Shown here: piece after piece, positions 26,335-35,545 of the stretch | How the letters are laid out: each line of letters opens with the position of its first letter | How positions within the stretch are numbered: the first letter of the stretch is position 1 | NCBI RefSeq assembly: GCF_047302405.1 | Contig: NZ_CP154853.1 | Location: forward strand, 2,666,001-2,730,000 | DNA length: 64,000 nt | Direction of reading: 5' to 3' | Origin: Alkalihalobacillus sp047302405 | GTDB lineage: Bacteria > Bacillota > Bacilli > Bacillales > Bacillaceae_D | Program-made: the position numbers and the translations under genes | Notes under the pieces: generated by a model | The model's input: only the letters and a program-made list of their open reading frames with translations | Databases searched by the model: none | Told to the model about the DNA's origin: nothing

Positions 26335-28242
26335 TTAATAAATAGGTAATACATGGAAGAAGACATTTGGTGATGCCATTCGGTAATAATAACTTGACCA
26401 ACCAACTCCTGTTGATTCTTCAACATTTCGATTAAAATTAAGGCGTTCTTCTTCAAGTTCTTCGATTTTTTCAATTTGTCCATTAAGATAAGCTTCAATT
26501 CTCATCGCTGCTGTATCTAGCCTTGTTAACAATCCACCATAACGAATGTCGATAACTTCCCACCCAAAAGGTTTATTTACATGGAGCCATTGGCTTCGAT
26601 GCGCGAGCCTTAATTGCTGTACTTTTTGAATCACATCTGGAATCATTTTTTCAACAATTTCCAACAATGTCTCTTTATCTCTATGATCATAGGCTTGTTT
26701 TAAACGAATTCCTAAATCACCCTTAACGGCTAGCACAGCGGATAGCTTCTCTGGAACGTCGAACATATAATCAAGTTCACGATTGCTGTTACGAGAGCTC
26801 TTAATTTTCTCTTCTAGTTGCTCAAAATGGCTTTTAAGGTCAATTCCTTTTACATGGGTATCAAACAAGCCAATTAACACATCCTGCCATAATAAAAATT
26901 TCGATGGATTGGTTTGTGACATATTATCAGCTGGAATTCCTGGTAAGTAGTCAAGAGCATTAAAAAGCATATAGTCCTCTTGATTAACCCCTGTACAAAA
27001 CTCAGTTCTAGCAGCTAACTTCTCGTCCTCTACATTTCCTTTTGTATAAGCATGTTCAGCATAAAGTTGTAATCCTAAAAGGGCAGTGAATACATTGTTC
27101 TCATAACCATCATCTCCCCAAAGGGTCACAAACACATCCTTGATCCCTTCTTTTTTACAAGCTGTTAAAGCTGCGTTAGATGTACGTAAAGATAAGCCAT
27201 AGTTTGTACTAAATGTATTCCATACCCATATTCCACCAGCAAAAGCAGGAGTACGTCCAAATGCCTTGTGCTTCTGAATCATTTGATCGTATTCTTCTTC
27301 TTTTGTATGGAAGTAATCCCAATACATGAGTTGAACATCCTTAGGGGTTTCTTCTAAAATATGCTCTGGAATCTTAATGTCTAAGTCATAGTGGACATCC
27401 CCTGTTTGGGACGCGAATTTGATAAACATATCACTCCACATCATCGGTTCTAGCCCTAAAGCCTTCGTTACTTCTAGAACTTTTTTCAAATGACCATTCA
27501 TCAGCTCAAATCTATCTCTATATCCGAACTTATTTAAGTAGACCCCTCTCCCAAGCTCTTCCGCTTCATCCATCCCAATATGAATACGTTTACTTCTGAA
27601 TGGTTTTGATGCTGCTGTGATTATTTTTTGAATAAACTCATACGTCGTTTCTTGTTCAACAAGTAACGCACCACGAGTGTCTTTCAAATGAACCGCGGCA
27701 TCCCATTTTAAAAACTCTTCTAAATGGGCAAGTGTTTGAATACAAGGAATCAATTCAATTCCGAACTGATGGCCATAATCATCTAATTCTCTTAATTCTT
27801 TTTCTGTATAACGACCTCTCATATAGCCAAAGTATGGCTCACCCTCTACTTCATACGTATCTTCCATATATAACATCATGGAATCAAACCCCATTAGAGC
27901 AAGTGTTTGAATCATTTCTTTTAATCTAGGTACATTCATAACTGCATTTCGTGAAAAATCGAACATCGGACCAATGGTCTCAAATTGAGCTTCCTCTTCT
28001 ATTTGAACTGATTGATTTTCCTTTGTTACTTTTTCAAGAAATAATCCTAAAGCTCTAAAAAATTGAACTTTTTTATCGTAGATTATTTTCCCTCTACCAT
28101 TTTCAAAATGAACTTCAATTTTTTTCCCTTGTTGAATCTTAATCGGAATTCCTTCTGGAGATAATTGCAATCCTAATCGACTTTGGATCGTTTTTAATCC
28201 CTCTTCTATAGTTGAAACCTCTCCATAAATATTTACCTTCAC
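26335..28242 (-). CDS. GH20 beta-N-acetylhexosaminidase (GcnA-like), cytoplasmic
   Basis: About 635 residues. An N-terminal domain (1-90) precedes a TIM barrel carrying the GH20 Asp-Glu pair in HIGMDEAEELG (Asp225-Glu226 from the start used here), and a helical C-terminal region (about 480-600). Size and layout resemble streptococcal GcnA-type exo-N-acetylglucosaminidases. No signal peptide, so it acts on imported sugars. The start is taken as GTG 28242, 5 bases after GGGGGTGG; a GTG three codons earlier is also open. GH20 enzymes remove terminal GlcNAc or GalNAc by substrate-assisted catalysis. First gene of the operon with the Lpl-type importer. Confidence 0.8.
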   Translation of the reverse strand: MKVNIYGEVSTIEEGLKTIQSRLGLQLSPEGIPIKIQQGKKIEVHFENGRGKIIYDKKVQFFRALGLFLEKVTKENQSVQIEEEAQFETIGPMFDFSRNAVMNVPRLKEMIQTLALMGFDSMMLYMEDTYEVEGEPYFGYMRGRYTEKELRELDDYGHQFGIELIPCIQTLAHLEEFLKWDAAVHLKDTRGALLVEQETTYEFIQKIITAASKPFRSKRIHIGMDEAEELGRGVYLNKFGYRDRFELMNGHLKKVLEVTKALGLEPMMWSDMFIKFASQTGDVHYDLDIKIPEHILEETPKDVQLMYWDYFHTKEEEYDQMIQKHKAFGRTPAFAGGIWVWNTFSTNYGLSLRTSNAALTACKKEGIKDVFVTLWGDDGYENNVFTALLGLQLYAEHAYTKGNVEDEKLAARTEFCTGVNQEDYMLFNALDYLPGIPADNMSQTNPSKFLLWQDVLIGLFDTHVKGIDLKSHFEQLEEKIKSSRNSNRELDYMFDVPEKLSAVLAVKGDLGIRLKQAYDHRDKETLLEIVEKMIPDVIQKVQQLRLAHRSQWLHVNKPFGWEVIDIRYGGLLTRLDTAAMRIEAYLNGQIEKIEELEEERLNFNRNVEESTGVGWSSYYYRMASPNVFFHVLPIY

Positions 28243-28542
28243 TGTTGCCACCCCCGAGTATTAAAAACTGCCTCCTTACATTTACACACTTATGGTAAAA
28301 TGAAAAGGAAACACAAAAACTAAGAATATTGAATTATTTCTGATAATTATTCTAGGTGAAATCTAATTCTTTATTACATTATAATGTTATAAACACTTAA
28401 AACTCTTTCACTCTTTTGCTCATTTTTAGTACAATCTTGCTTTAATTCTTTTAATCTAGCGTAGATTTTTTATAATAGAAGAAAATCAGTCATTAAATTT
28501 GTCATAATGTCTGGAGCCAAAAGAAGTTTTGTTGCCCATATC

Positions 28543-29175
28543 AAAAGCTCGAGTAAAACCAATCATAATGTTCAATGGTCTGTTGAATCGAATGGTTTCT
28601 AGTTAACCAAAACGGAGTCAGCGGAATACCCGAAGACTCCTGCGGGATTAGTGAGGAACGGGAGACCCCGCAGGGTTAACGAGGAGGCTCCCGACTCACC
28701 CGCGGAACGCGTAGGGTATGCAGCTGACGCAGTAAACCAACTACTCTTTTTCTCGCTTCTAACCAAACAGGCTTCGCTTTATAATCAATCTAGCTGCGTC
28801 CGTTAGAAGCTCGAGTAAAACCAATCATAATATTCTATAGTCAGTTGAGCCAATTCACTTTTCGTTAACCAAAACGGAGTCAGCGGAATACCCGAAGACT
28901 CCTGCGGGATTAGTGAGGAACGGGAGACCCCGCAGGCTTAGCGAGGAGGCTCCCGACTCACCCGCGGAACGCGTAGGGTATGCAGCTGACGCAGTAAACC
29001 AACTACTCTTTTTCTCGCTTCTGAACGAACGGACTCCGCTTTTTATTCAATCTAGCTGCGTCTGTTAGAAGCTCGAGAAAAATCGGTTCGTCTTTATGAA
29101 GACAAAAAGCGTCTTCAAAAGCCGCCCCTAATTTTTTCTCGCTTCTGAGCGAACGGACTCCGCTTTTTATAATAG
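28543..29175 (+). repeat. Tandem interspersed repeats, copies E, F and a partial third
   Basis: Two units of about 262 bp start at about 28545 and 28808 with AGCTCGAGTAAAACCAATCA, then a shortened third from about 29070. Each full unit holds the family core (ACTCCTGCGGGA, GAGACCCCGCAGG, GAGGAGGCTCCCGAC). Stems visible: CCTGCGGG/CCCGCAGG, CGGGAG/CTCCCG, and an outer pair GTCAGC..ATACCC with GGGTAT..GCTGAC. A second hairpin joins CTCGCTTCTAAC and GTTAGAAGCTCGAG. The array fills most of the divergent gap between the GH20 operon and the AraC gene, ending 9 bases before the latter's start. Confidence 0.9.
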
Positions 29176-29184
29176 GAGGTTTAA

Positions 29185-30054
29185 ATGGACTTATCTTTGT
29201 ATGAAAAACCATTATATACTGACCCATTCTTCCCTTTAAGAATTACCTTTGAGCAACACGCAAATGAAGGGATTTTATTTCAAAAGCACTGGCATGAAGA
29301 AATGGAATTGCTTTTTATAACACAAGGACATGCTGCTATTGAAATAAATTCAAATACTTTTGAAGCAAAAGAAGGCGACCTCCTTATTATTAACAGTAAT
29401 GAGTTACATCAAGGGATCGGCTTTAGCAAAAATGTCTCCTATTACTGTATGATTATCGACACCTCTTCCCTTCATAACAGCTTCATCGAAACATACACTA
29501 AGAACCGAACGATGACACAACCGAATGATTACACATTAATCAAAAACATCATAAGTGGGGACACTACGGTTAGAAGTATCATGGACAACCTAACCGTTGA
29601 ACAAACAAATAAAAATATCGGTTATGAACTATATGTAAAATCTAGCGTCATTTATTTAATTGGTTACCTAGTCCGTCATTACGGAGTTAAAACATTAAAT
29701 GAGCAAAAACATACGACTCGCCTCAAAAACCTAAATCGTTTAAATAAAGTGCTAGAATACATAGACACCCATTATTACGAAGATTTAACCGTAAATGAAG
29801 CAGCGAAAATTTCAAACTTAAGTCCTTATTATTTCTGTAGACTTTTTAAAACAGCAACAGGAAGAAGTTTTGTCCAATATGTAAATGAACGACGAATTGA
29901 AAAAGCTCATATGCTACTCACTAAAACGGATTTAAGCATTATGGAAGTAGCCTTACAAACCGGGTTTAACGATGCTAATTACTTTAGTCGTGCCTATAAA
30001 AAATTACGAAAAGAGTCACCATCGACCGCCAGAAAAGGTCATATTCCCAAATAG
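29185..30054 (+). CDS. AraC-family regulator with N-terminal cupin
   Basis: 289 residues. The N-terminal cupin sensor spans about 20-150 (FQKHWHEEMELLFITQGHA; KEGDLLIINSNELHQ). The C-terminal AraC DNA-binding domain spans about 185-286, with helix-turn-helix NEAAKISNLSPYYFCRLF and VALQTGFNDANYFSRAYKK. This build is typical of sugar-responsive regulators. It is divergent from the GH20/Lpl operon, which it probably controls (inference). ATG with AGGAGG in TAATAGGAGGTTTAA, where the upstream repeat array ends. Confidence 0.88.
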   Translation: MDLSLYEKPLYTDPFFPLRITFEQHANEGILFQKHWHEEMELLFITQGHAAIEINSNTFEAKEGDLLIINSNELHQGIGFSKNVSYYCMIIDTSSLHNSFIETYTKNRTMTQPNDYTLIKNIISGDTTVRSIMDNLTVEQTNKNIGYELYVKSSVIYLIGYLVRHYGVKTLNEQKHTTRLKNLNRLNKVLEYIDTHYYEDLTVNEAAKISNLSPYYFCRLFKTATGRSFVQYVNERRIEKAHMLLTKTDLSIMEVALQTGFNDANYFSRAYKKLRKESPSTARKGHIPK

Positions 30055-30110
30055 AAGACTTTTGCCGTCTTTACTTTAGAACAAAACTTAAACGAACCAT
30101 AAATAAAAAA

Positions 30111-30145
30111 AACGTCATTTGGAAATAAGTTGACCAACTGGCGTT
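30111..30145 (+). terminator. Probable terminator of the AraC gene
   Basis: AACGTCATTTGG / CCAACTGGCGTT, an imperfect 12-bp stem preceded by an A-run and followed by TTTATTATTT. Confidence 0.5.
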
Positions 30146-30530
30146 TATTATTTACCAAAAGGATTGCTTCTTTTGCTATTACAACCGTTCTTCATTCTTG
30201 TCCATTTACAAAACTAACCATAAAACAACTCCATCCTAAACTCTGCTCCGTTGATAAAAGATCTTACCTTCCATTACCTAATGAACCAATCAATAAGTCA
30301 TAAATAGTGGATATTATTCCCATTAATTTTAGATTTTTATAAACAACTAGTTCGATCGACCTTTCTTTTATTCATAAAAGTGGAGTCTCTTTATCTATTT
30401 CGTTCTTTGCTTACGTCCTTTATGCTTAATAACGATGTACTTTTTTCATTTTATATCTTAAGCCTCTTAATTAATGTCATCATATTTGCAGTTTTAATCA
30501 AACCACTATGTCTTAAAAAGGGGACTGAAC
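30146..30530. other. Intergenic region before minD, no gene supported
   Basis: AT-rich. The only notable feature is an open frame (GTG 30380 to stop 30536-30538) encoding about 52 hydrophobic residues that overlaps the minD start. It has no ribosome site and T-rich DNA gives such frames by chance, so it is not called. The minD promoter must lie here but is not clear. Confidence 0.4.
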
Positions 30531-31373
30531 ATGACTAGAATCATTGCGATTACTTCAGGAAAAGGCGGGGTCGGAAAAACGACGACCACAGCTAATATTG
30601 GTACTGCCCTAGCTTTAATGGGAAAAAAGGTCTGTTTAATTGATGCTGACTTCGGGTTAAGGAACTTAGACATTCCACTCGGACTAACCAAAAGAATTAT
30701 CTTTGACGTATTAGATTATGTTTCAGGAAAATGCGATAACCTTCAACAAGTGTTAATTAAGGACAAGCAACTACCTAATTTATATTTATTGCCAGGAAAT
30801 CGTACCGTTACAGAACTTGATTATGATTCAGCTCATTTTCAAAAAGCTATTTTAAAACTCAAAACGGATGGATTCTTTGATTTTGTTTTAATTGACTCTC
30901 CAGCCGGTATAGAAAAAGGTTTTCAAACTGCCATTTCTGCAGCATCTGAAGCCATTGTTGTCACAACACCTGACAGAACAGCCGTGCAAGATGCCGATCG
31001 AGTCATCGGTATGTTAGAAAAAAGAATGAAAAAAACGCCTAAACTCATAATTAATTATTATAATAAGCGTCAAGCAGATAAAGGCCACCGTTTGCTTCAA
31101 AGTGAAATTGAAAAGCAACTAAACACTGCTTTATTAGGAGTCATTCATGAAGATGAGGAAATCATTAAATCATCAAACGAAGGTAAAGTGATTGCCTTGT
31201 ACAGTCATTTGGAAAGCGGATTAAGATTTAGACATATTGCTAGAAATGTTCTGATGGAAAAAACATTACGTTATATCTCAACAAAAAATACACACAAAAA
31301 ACAATTCATGCAGCCACTAAAGATGGTTCATTATTTTAATTTAACTAAAAATCGTAAAGTGCGTACAAAATAA
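30531..31373 (+). CDS. minD: MinD/ParA-family ATPase, solitary MinD paralogue
   Basis: 280 residues. Deviant Walker A GKGGVGKTT with signature Lys11, LIDADFGLRNLDI, and LIDSPAGIEKGF as Walker B region: MinD subfamily rather than ParA, Soj or FlhG. MinD forms ATP-dependent membrane-bound dimers that place division inhibitors or polar proteins. The C-terminus (FMQPLKMVHYF plus a basic tail) is where MinD carries its membrane-targeting amphipathic helix. No minC or mreBCD is adjacent, unlike the usual Bacillus locus, so this is probably a second MinD with its own role. AAGGGG ribosome site. Confidence 0.8.
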   Translation: MTRIIAITSGKGGVGKTTTTANIGTALALMGKKVCLIDADFGLRNLDIPLGLTKRIIFDVLDYVSGKCDNLQQVLIKDKQLPNLYLLPGNRTVTELDYDSAHFQKAILKLKTDGFFDFVLIDSPAGIEKGFQTAISAASEAIVVTTPDRTAVQDADRVIGMLEKRMKKTPKLIINYYNKRQADKGHRLLQSEIEKQLNTALLGVIHEDEEIIKSSNEGKVIALYSHLESGLRFRHIARNVLMEKTLRYISTKNTHKKQFMQPLKMVHYFNLTKNRKVRTK

Positions 31374-31377
31374 TCAA

Positions 31378-31427
31378 GGTTGTCTCAAAAGTCATGTCAT
31401 CAGCTTTTGAGAGCCTTTTTTATTTTG
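31378..31427 (+). terminator. Terminator of minD
   Basis: GGTTGTCTCAAAAG ... CTTTTGAGAGCC with an 11-base loop and TTTTTT. Confidence 0.8.
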
Positions 31428-31443
31428 ACGGTCTATTTACTAG

Positions 31444-31545
31444 TTATTCGAACCGTAATTCACGCATTACACGTGTTTCATTACTTATTCATTTTTATTC
31501 GCACCCTAATTCCCGCCTCACACTTACTTCATTACCAATTATCCT
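31444..31545. repeat. Two-copy 51-bp direct repeat, non-coding
   Basis: TTATTCGAACCGTAATTCACGC at 31444 aligns with TTATTCGCACCCTAATTCCCGC at 31495, 51 bp later, and the similarity continues (CATTACACG.. against CTCACACTT.., then TTCATTAC in both). It lies between the terminators of the convergent minD and wrbA genes. Confidence 0.55.
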
Positions 31546-31588
31546 AAAACCGATGTTCCTCCCCCAACTAATCCCGCTTTTCACGCAT

Positions 31589-31632
31589 AAAAAAAAGACC
31601 GCTCAAAAAGTCATTCGCCCTTTGAGACAGTC
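31589..31632 (-). terminator. Terminator of wrbA
   Basis: On the minus strand: GACTGTCTCAAA ... TTTGAGCGGTC followed by eight T, beginning about 20 bases past the stop. Confidence 0.8.
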
Positions 31633-31650
31633 CTATATTTCATTTTAATC

Positions 31651-32313
31651 TTATGAGTTTGCTTGCTTAACCCAACCTGCTACTGTTACAGCACGTTTGG
31701 CTTGATGTTTTGCAGCATCTTTTACATCCTCAACCATGTTACCTTCTTGGTCAATCGTTACACTCACACCGTATGGGTTTCCGCCTGAAGCAAATTGTAC
31801 GGGATCTGTGTATCCAGGAGAGGCAATAAGGGAACCCCAGTGGTGCATTGTATTATAAAGTGCAAGTATGGTTGCTTCTTGACCACCATGGGCATTACTT
31901 GCAGAAGACATCGCACTTACTACTTTGTTCGCTAATTTGCCTTGAGCCCATAGTCCACCCGTTGTATCAATAAATTGTTTCATTTGAGCAGCCATGTTAC
32001 CAAAACGAGTTGGTACACTGAAAATAATAGCATCCGCCCACTCTAAATCGTCATTTGTTGCAACTGGTACATCTTGCGTTGCGTCAACATGAGCTCTCCA
32101 TGCTGGGTTTGAATCAATTGCTGCATCAGGAGCAAGCTCTTTTACTTTCAATACCTTGACTTCAGCACCAGCTTCTTTTGCTCCTTCTGCCGCCCATTGT
32201 GCTAATTGGTAGTTTGTACCTGTTGAACTATAATAAATTACCGCTAATTTTACATTTGCCATTTCTCTCGACTCCTTTTCATCTGAACCAAATAATTTTT
32301 TGAAAAAACTCAT
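31651..32313 (-). CDS. wrbA: NAD(P)H:quinone oxidoreductase, WrbA family
   Basis: Flavodoxin-like fold: FMN phosphate loop YYSSTGTNYQLA, PTRFGNM, and the WrbA hallmark TMHHWGSL late in the chain. WrbA tetramers bind FMN and reduce quinones by two electrons. The start is uncertain. ATG 32313 with AAGGTG gives a short basic-amphipathic leader (MSFFKKLFG); ATG 32262 with AAGGAG would give the canonical 203-residue enzyme. The longer form is given because the leader is open and has its own site. Monocistronic. Confidence 0.85.
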   Translation of the reverse strand: MSFFKKLFGSDEKESREMANVKLAVIYYSSTGTNYQLAQWAAEGAKEAGAEVKVLKVKELAPDAAIDSNPAWRAHVDATQDVPVATNDDLEWADAIIFSVPTRFGNMAAQMKQFIDTTGGLWAQGKLANKVVSAMSSASNAHGGQEATILALYNTMHHWGSLIASPGYTDPVQFASGGNPYGVSVTIDQEGNMVEDVKDAAKHQAKRAVTVAGWVKQANS

Positions 32314-32592
32314 AACCATTCACCTTCTTCTTCAATTAAAAGGATAACCTTATGGAATCCACCTCCACCAAAAATTGCTCTTGGTAGTATACCCGAGATT
32401 CTCCCTTTCATTAAATCTTTAAATCAGATTACTTAACTTCAAGATAATTAAGATGACTTTCTTTAATTATCTACATTTCATATACTATCATAAAACACTT
32501 AACTAACACAATAGTATTAACTATATTTTTGTAAGTTTATTTTAAAAACAATTTCTTCACTCCCAATCCCTTGATCTTTTACCCTTTTTATA

Positions 32593-32628
32593 TAAAAAAG
32601 AAACTTAAAGTTTTTGTTTAAGCTTCTT
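32593..32628 (-). terminator. Terminator of the 32694-34177 unit
   Basis: AAGAAGCTTAAA ... TTTAAGTTTCTT stem on the minus strand followed by TTTTTATA. The rest of 32314-32693 is AT-rich with no supported gene; it must hold the wrbA promoter. Confidence 0.7.
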
Positions 32629-32693
32629 AATTAATCATAAAATTGTACGGAAATACTTGAGTAGAAACTATAATAAGCTAAACATTTCAATAA

Positions 32694-33464
32694 TTACTCC
32701 GTATCCATCCAATGAAAGTACTCAAGAGAATTCATTGTCATACTAAGGTGTGATACTTGTTCACCACCTCGATTATAAAAAGCAGAACCATTTATCTCTT
32801 CTATAGGAGGATAAACAATTTCTTCGTTATTATTTACGAGTAAATAGGAATAACTTAAACCATTAGAATTAGACCAAAAACTAAATATCCCTTCCTGTTG
32901 CTCATATTTATTCAATTCCAGAATTACCGATTTCCATTCTTTAGGAATTTGACTAACGCCGTAAGACGAGTTAATAGCTTCCTTATAATTAGCTTGAATT
33001 CTTGGTTGATATTGATAATCCTCTAGCCCACTTGCCGAATATGAACGTTCTAGAATCATATGAAAAATAATTTTCTCTGCTGGTCCTGTATTAAAATTCC
33101 AAACAAAATACAAAGAACTTGGATCTTTTTTATCCAATTGCCAAATTTTTGGTAATGACCTACGTTCCGTTACAATTGGAACCCATTCACTATTCTGCCA
33201 TTCCCAAAAACTTTGACTATGGGAACCATCATCATCTTTAAAAGGAATATATACATGTGATTCATCTAAATAAATGATATCTAGAATTTCGAACTTCTCC
33301 GATTTTTCATCCATTTTCTTATATTCTCGCGATAAAATATCGGCTAATTCCTCCTCATTTAAAAATGAAGAAGGTAATCTCTCATCACTCCACCAAAAAA
33401 TAAGAAGGAAGCTTATACTAATAACAAACAGGCTTCCTATAATTAATTTCTTAATGAAACTCAT
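32694..33464 (-). CDS. Membrane-anchored extracytoplasmic protein, unknown
   Basis: 256 residues, not recognised. One N-terminal helix (about 5-25, LIIGSLFVISISFLLIFWW), then about 230 residues predicted outside the membrane, rich in aromatic residues. There is no lipobox and no obvious cleavage site, so it is probably an anchored protein. Its ATG overlaps the stop of the upstream membrane protein gene (ATGA); the two form a coupled two-gene unit and probably act together. Confidence 0.6.
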   Translation of the reverse strand: MSFIKKLIIGSLFVISISFLLIFWWSDERLPSSFLNEEELADILSREYKKMDEKSEKFEILDIIYLDESHVYIPFKDDDGSHSQSFWEWQNSEWVPIVTERRSLPKIWQLDKKDPSSLYFVWNFNTGPAEKIIFHMILERSYSASGLEDYQYQPRIQANYKEAINSSYGVSQIPKEWKSVILELNKYEQQEGIFSFWSNSNGLSYSYLLVNNNEEIVYPPIEEINGSAFYNRGGEQVSHLSMTMNSLEYFHWMDTE

Positions 33465-34177
33465 TCATCAGTCCCCCATTCTAAAAAAACATCATTAGTA
33501 CGAAAATATAGATGTTCTTCTCCTACTTGAATTAACAACCCTAAACTATCTTCTTCAATATAAACAATTGGAGTGAATCCGCTCCCCTTTTTTGACTCAA
33601 CACCTACCATCATATAAGGAAATTTTTCGACCCGATCAATTAATTCAATTGGCTTATCATTATTCATTTGAATTTGATCGTACCAAGTAATACTATTAAA
33701 TGTTTCAATAATGAAACTATCATAATAAAAGCTCTCAGGGTCAAAATGCACTTTTTCTCCAGAAGGATGAATCGTAAAAACCGTAACATCATCAACATTA
33801 GTAATGAGAGTTTCTAAATCATATATATCATACAAACTATTATGTAAAGGTCGTTCGACAATATCTGTCATGAAAAAAAGAAAGTTAAAAGCAAAACCAA
33901 TCCAAGCATATTTTTTATATTTGGCCCAGCCATTCTCTCGCTTTCGCAAAAACAAGACCAATATAAAGACCCCTAAAGGCAAGATAGGTGCTGTATATTG
34001 AATTTCATTTATTTGAAAAGAAAAATCATATGAAAATAATCCAATATAGCCAACTAGAAGAACTCTCCATAAAGAGTGAACAGCTTCGTCTCGTCGATAA
34101 ATACTAACTAACACAATTAAAAACAAAGACCAGCCAAAAAGGACCAAACCTATTGAAATAAAACTACCACTAAACAA
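33461..34177 (-). CDS. Four-helix membrane protein with extracytoplasmic domain, unknown
   Basis: 238 residues from TTG 34177, preferred to ATG 34201 because TGGAGGGG lies 5 bases before it and nothing precedes the ATG. Helices at about 3-25, 38-57, 62-80 and 90-108 are followed by a soluble domain of about 125 residues (VDDVTVFTIHPSGEK onward). Not recognised. It is coupled by a four-base overlap to the anchored protein downstream; both carry a C-terminal domain of unknown type, which suggests a surface complex (inference). Confidence 0.55.
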   Translation of the reverse strand: MFSGSFISIGLVLFGWSLFLIVLVSIYRRDEAVHSLWRVLLVGYIGLFSYDFSFQINEIQYTAPILPLGVFILVLFLRKRENGWAKYKKYAWIGFAFNFLFFMTDIVERPLHNSLYDIYDLETLITNVDDVTVFTIHPSGEKVHFDPESFYYDSFIIETFNSITWYDQIQMNNDKPIELIDRVEKFPYMMVGVESKKGSGFTPIVYIEEDSLGLLIQVGEEHLYFRTNDVFLEWGTDE

Positions 34178-34350
34178 CGATACCCCTCCATAATTCAACA
34201 TTAAATATAAATAAAATAAGATATTTAAATCGTATCATGAGATTTGGTAAAACTATACATTTTTTTAGGTGTACGTTCTTTTTTTAGAGGCTTTTCAGCA
34301 ATCAAAAAGTATTTTACAATTATAGAAGAGACTGAACAGGAGACATGCCT

Positions 34351-35403
34351 ATGATCAAAAATTGGATAAAGCCCTTGATTGGGAAACGATTATTAAAAAC
34401 GGGGTTAGCTGTTTTTATTACAGCTTGGATTTGTCAGTCGTTAGGCTTACCTGTTGTTTTTGCCGTTATAGCTGCGATTGTTACGATTGAACCTACTGTC
34501 CATGCTTCCATAAAAAAAGGAATGATTAGACTTCCTGCTGCGGCTATTGGAGCAGCTATTGCGATGAGCTTTGATTTTCTTCTTGGACAAGTTCCATTAA
34601 CCTTTGCTCTTTCCGCTTTTTTTACTATTTACATTTGCCACCGGCTTGGCTGGCATGACGCCATTATCGTGTCGACTTTAACCGCAGTAGCCATGATCCC
34701 AATGACCCAGGATCATTTTTTCCTTACCTTTCTTACTCGTGTTGCAACAACAACGATCGGTTTAACTGTATCTACATTAGTAAACCTTATCATTTGGTCA
34801 CCAAACTTTATTAAAGACATTCGTCAAACTCAAAAAGAACTCATTTTTGATACAAAAGCGTTAATAGATAAAAGCTTAGCCAATCAAAATTTAACGAAAA
34901 AAACGACTGCTAAACTCCAAAAGCAATTAAAACAAATTGATGAGAAAATGCAACAAATGAAAGAATATTTAACATTACAACATGATGTACATAAATTTAA
35001 AAAACAAGAAAAAGACGATATTGCTTTACAAGAAATTCAAAAACAAGTGAACATGATGTACCAAGTAACCTCCCATACCAAAAATATTATTGCGTATTCA
35101 AAAAAAGAGAACCTCCAAAAAAGAGAGGCTGCTCAGCTTTACCAAGCGTGGAGTTTAATCAAAGATAGTTTCTACGATGAAACTTTGCGAATTCATGGTG
35201 AAAATGTCCAACAAGTCCGTAATATCCTTTATCCTCTCATTTATGAAAGTAAAAATGATGAAGTACTTGTTTCAAAAAGCACCTCGATTGCGATTGAATT
35301 ATTATCTATTTATCATTTGCTCATCGATTATCAAGAAACAAGAGAAACCCAGCAAAAGAAACAAACTAACCCAAAACAGCCGTACCCCTCACCTAATCCT
35401 TAA
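34351..35403 (+). CDS. Aromatic acid exporter-like (ArAE/FUSC) membrane protein
   Basis: 350 residues from ATG 34351, chosen over ATG 34345 because AGGAG is 8 bases upstream of the former and only 2 from the latter. Residues 1-150 hold about five to six helices with the ArAE marks GKRLLKTGLAVFITAW and TIEPTVHASIKKG. The rest is a long cytoplasmic region rich in Lys/Gln predicted as coiled coil (about 160-340). Family members are proposed to export aromatic carboxylates; the Bacillus ones are largely uncharacterised. It has its own terminator, which overlaps the last codons. Confidence 0.8.
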   Translation: MIKNWIKPLIGKRLLKTGLAVFITAWICQSLGLPVVFAVIAAIVTIEPTVHASIKKGMIRLPAAAIGAAIAMSFDFLLGQVPLTFALSAFFTIYICHRLGWHDAIIVSTLTAVAMIPMTQDHFFLTFLTRVATTTIGLTVSTLVNLIIWSPNFIKDIRQTQKELIFDTKALIDKSLANQNLTKKTTAKLQKQLKQIDEKMQQMKEYLTLQHDVHKFKKQEKDDIALQEIQKQVNMMYQVTSHTKNIIAYSKKENLQKREAAQLYQAWSLIKDSFYDETLRIHGENVQQVRNILYPLIYESKNDEVLVSKSTSIAIELLSIYHLLIDYQETRETQQKKQTNPKQPYPSPNP

Positions 35404-35419
35404 ATTAGGTGATTTTTTT
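35389..35419 (+). terminator. Terminator overlapping the ArAE gene end
   Basis: TCACCTAAT ... ATTAGGTGA with a 6-base loop containing the stop codon, then seven T. Confidence 0.85.
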
Positions 35420-35487
35420 GAATAATTTTGAAAAAAATGGTTTTGATAATTTTCTTCACTAGGACGTAATTCATGATATGATAGCAG

Positions 35488-35496
35488 TGGTATAAT
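35488..35496 (+). promoter_or_regulatory. Candidate extended -10 promoter of the kinase gene
   Basis: TGGTATAAT, an extended -10 box, with only a weak -35 (AATTCA, 17 bases upstream). It is about 50 bases before the kinase start. Confidence 0.4.
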
Positions 35497-35545
35497 CTGT
35501 ATGTGAAAAAAAGTTTAATATACGAGTGAGAAAGGGTTACCATCG

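Noticed and set aside
30380..30538. Small hydrophobic protein overlapping the minD start
   Set aside because: Frame is open and hydrophobic but there is no ribosome site, and T-rich sequence gives such frames by chance.
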